From contig JBCCGI010000117.1 of assembly GCA_039029355.1 (NCBI GenBank), positions 1 through 20,697 on the forward strand: a stretch of DNA of 20,697 nt, read 5' to 3'. This DNA is from JBCCGI01 sp039029355 (lineage in GTDB: Bacteria > Planctomycetota > UBA1135 > GCA-002686595). Below the pieces are notes generated by a model. It saw only the letters and a list, made by a program, of their open reading frames with translations, was not told the DNA's origin and did not search any database. Of the stretch, positions 20,629-20,697 are shown piece after piece. The position numbers and the translations under genes are program-made. How positions within the stretch are numbered: the stretch's first letter is position 1; every line of letters starts with the position of its first letter.

Positions 20629-20697
20629 GGGGGGGGGGGGGGGGGGGGGGCGCCCCCCCCCCCCCGGGGAGGGGGGGGGGCCCCCCACACCCACCCC
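20629..20697. other. G/C homopolymer contig end, probable artefact
   Basis: A run of 22 G (20629-20650) is followed by CG, 13 C (20653-20665), GGGGA, ten G and a C-rich tail. Nothing like it occurs elsewhere in the window, and it sits at the extreme end. It is most likely sequencing or assembly noise rather than biology. Confidence 0.75.

Overview
The window is about 20.7 kb of very GC-rich bacterial DNA with strongly G/C-biased third codon positions. Most of its genes encode secreted proteins: FG-GAP/VCBS-type repeats, an ASPIC/UnbV domain, 'DCNGNG' metal-binding repeats, an IPT/TIG domain and a collagen-like protein. There is also an ECF sigma factor linked to a CHAT protein. I infer a high-GC Planctomycetota-like bacterium from this mix. 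There is no rRNA or tRNA to confirm it, and the last 70 bases look like a low-quality contig end.

Layout from left to right: (1) bases 1-2137, minus strand, hold a two-gene secreted-protein unit: an IPT/TIG protein followed 8 bases later by a collagen-like protein that runs off the left edge. (2) Bases 2327-7864, plus strand, hold a small coiled-coil protein, a 51-residue secreted peptide, a secreted 'DCNGNG' protein, an MscS-family channel and a secreted FG-GAP/VCBS protein. (3) Bases 7858-11731, minus strand, hold a compact overlapping operon: ECF sigma factor, single-pass membrane protein (probable anti-sigma or signalling partner) and TPR-CHAT protein with a predicted signal peptide, a C-terminal membrane anchor and the CHAT His/Cys pair intact. 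(4) Bases 11789-14647, minus strand, hold a CRTAC1-type FG-GAP/ASPIC-UnbV protein with a C-terminal thioredoxin domain. One in-frame TGA at 13031-13033 splits it in two, and a hairpin lies just after that codon. (5) Bases 14988-16361, minus strand, hold another FG-GAP/VCBS protein. (6) Bases 16550-17080, minus strand, hold a small protein with two tandem PARP-type zinc fingers. (7) Bases 17181-20589, plus strand, hold a long VCBS protein and an unrecognised Pro/Ala/Glu-rich protein with an internally duplicated helix-strand module. (8) Bases 20629-20697 are G/C homopolymer, probably an assembly artefact.

The secreted proteins probably work at the cell surface or in the periplasm, with acidic calcium-binding-type loops throughout. 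The one clear regulatory circuit is the sigma/membrane/CHAT operon, where an extracytoplasmic signal could be transduced to transcription or to proteolysis. The two observations most worth following are that operon and the TGA-split CRTAC1-thioredoxin gene.
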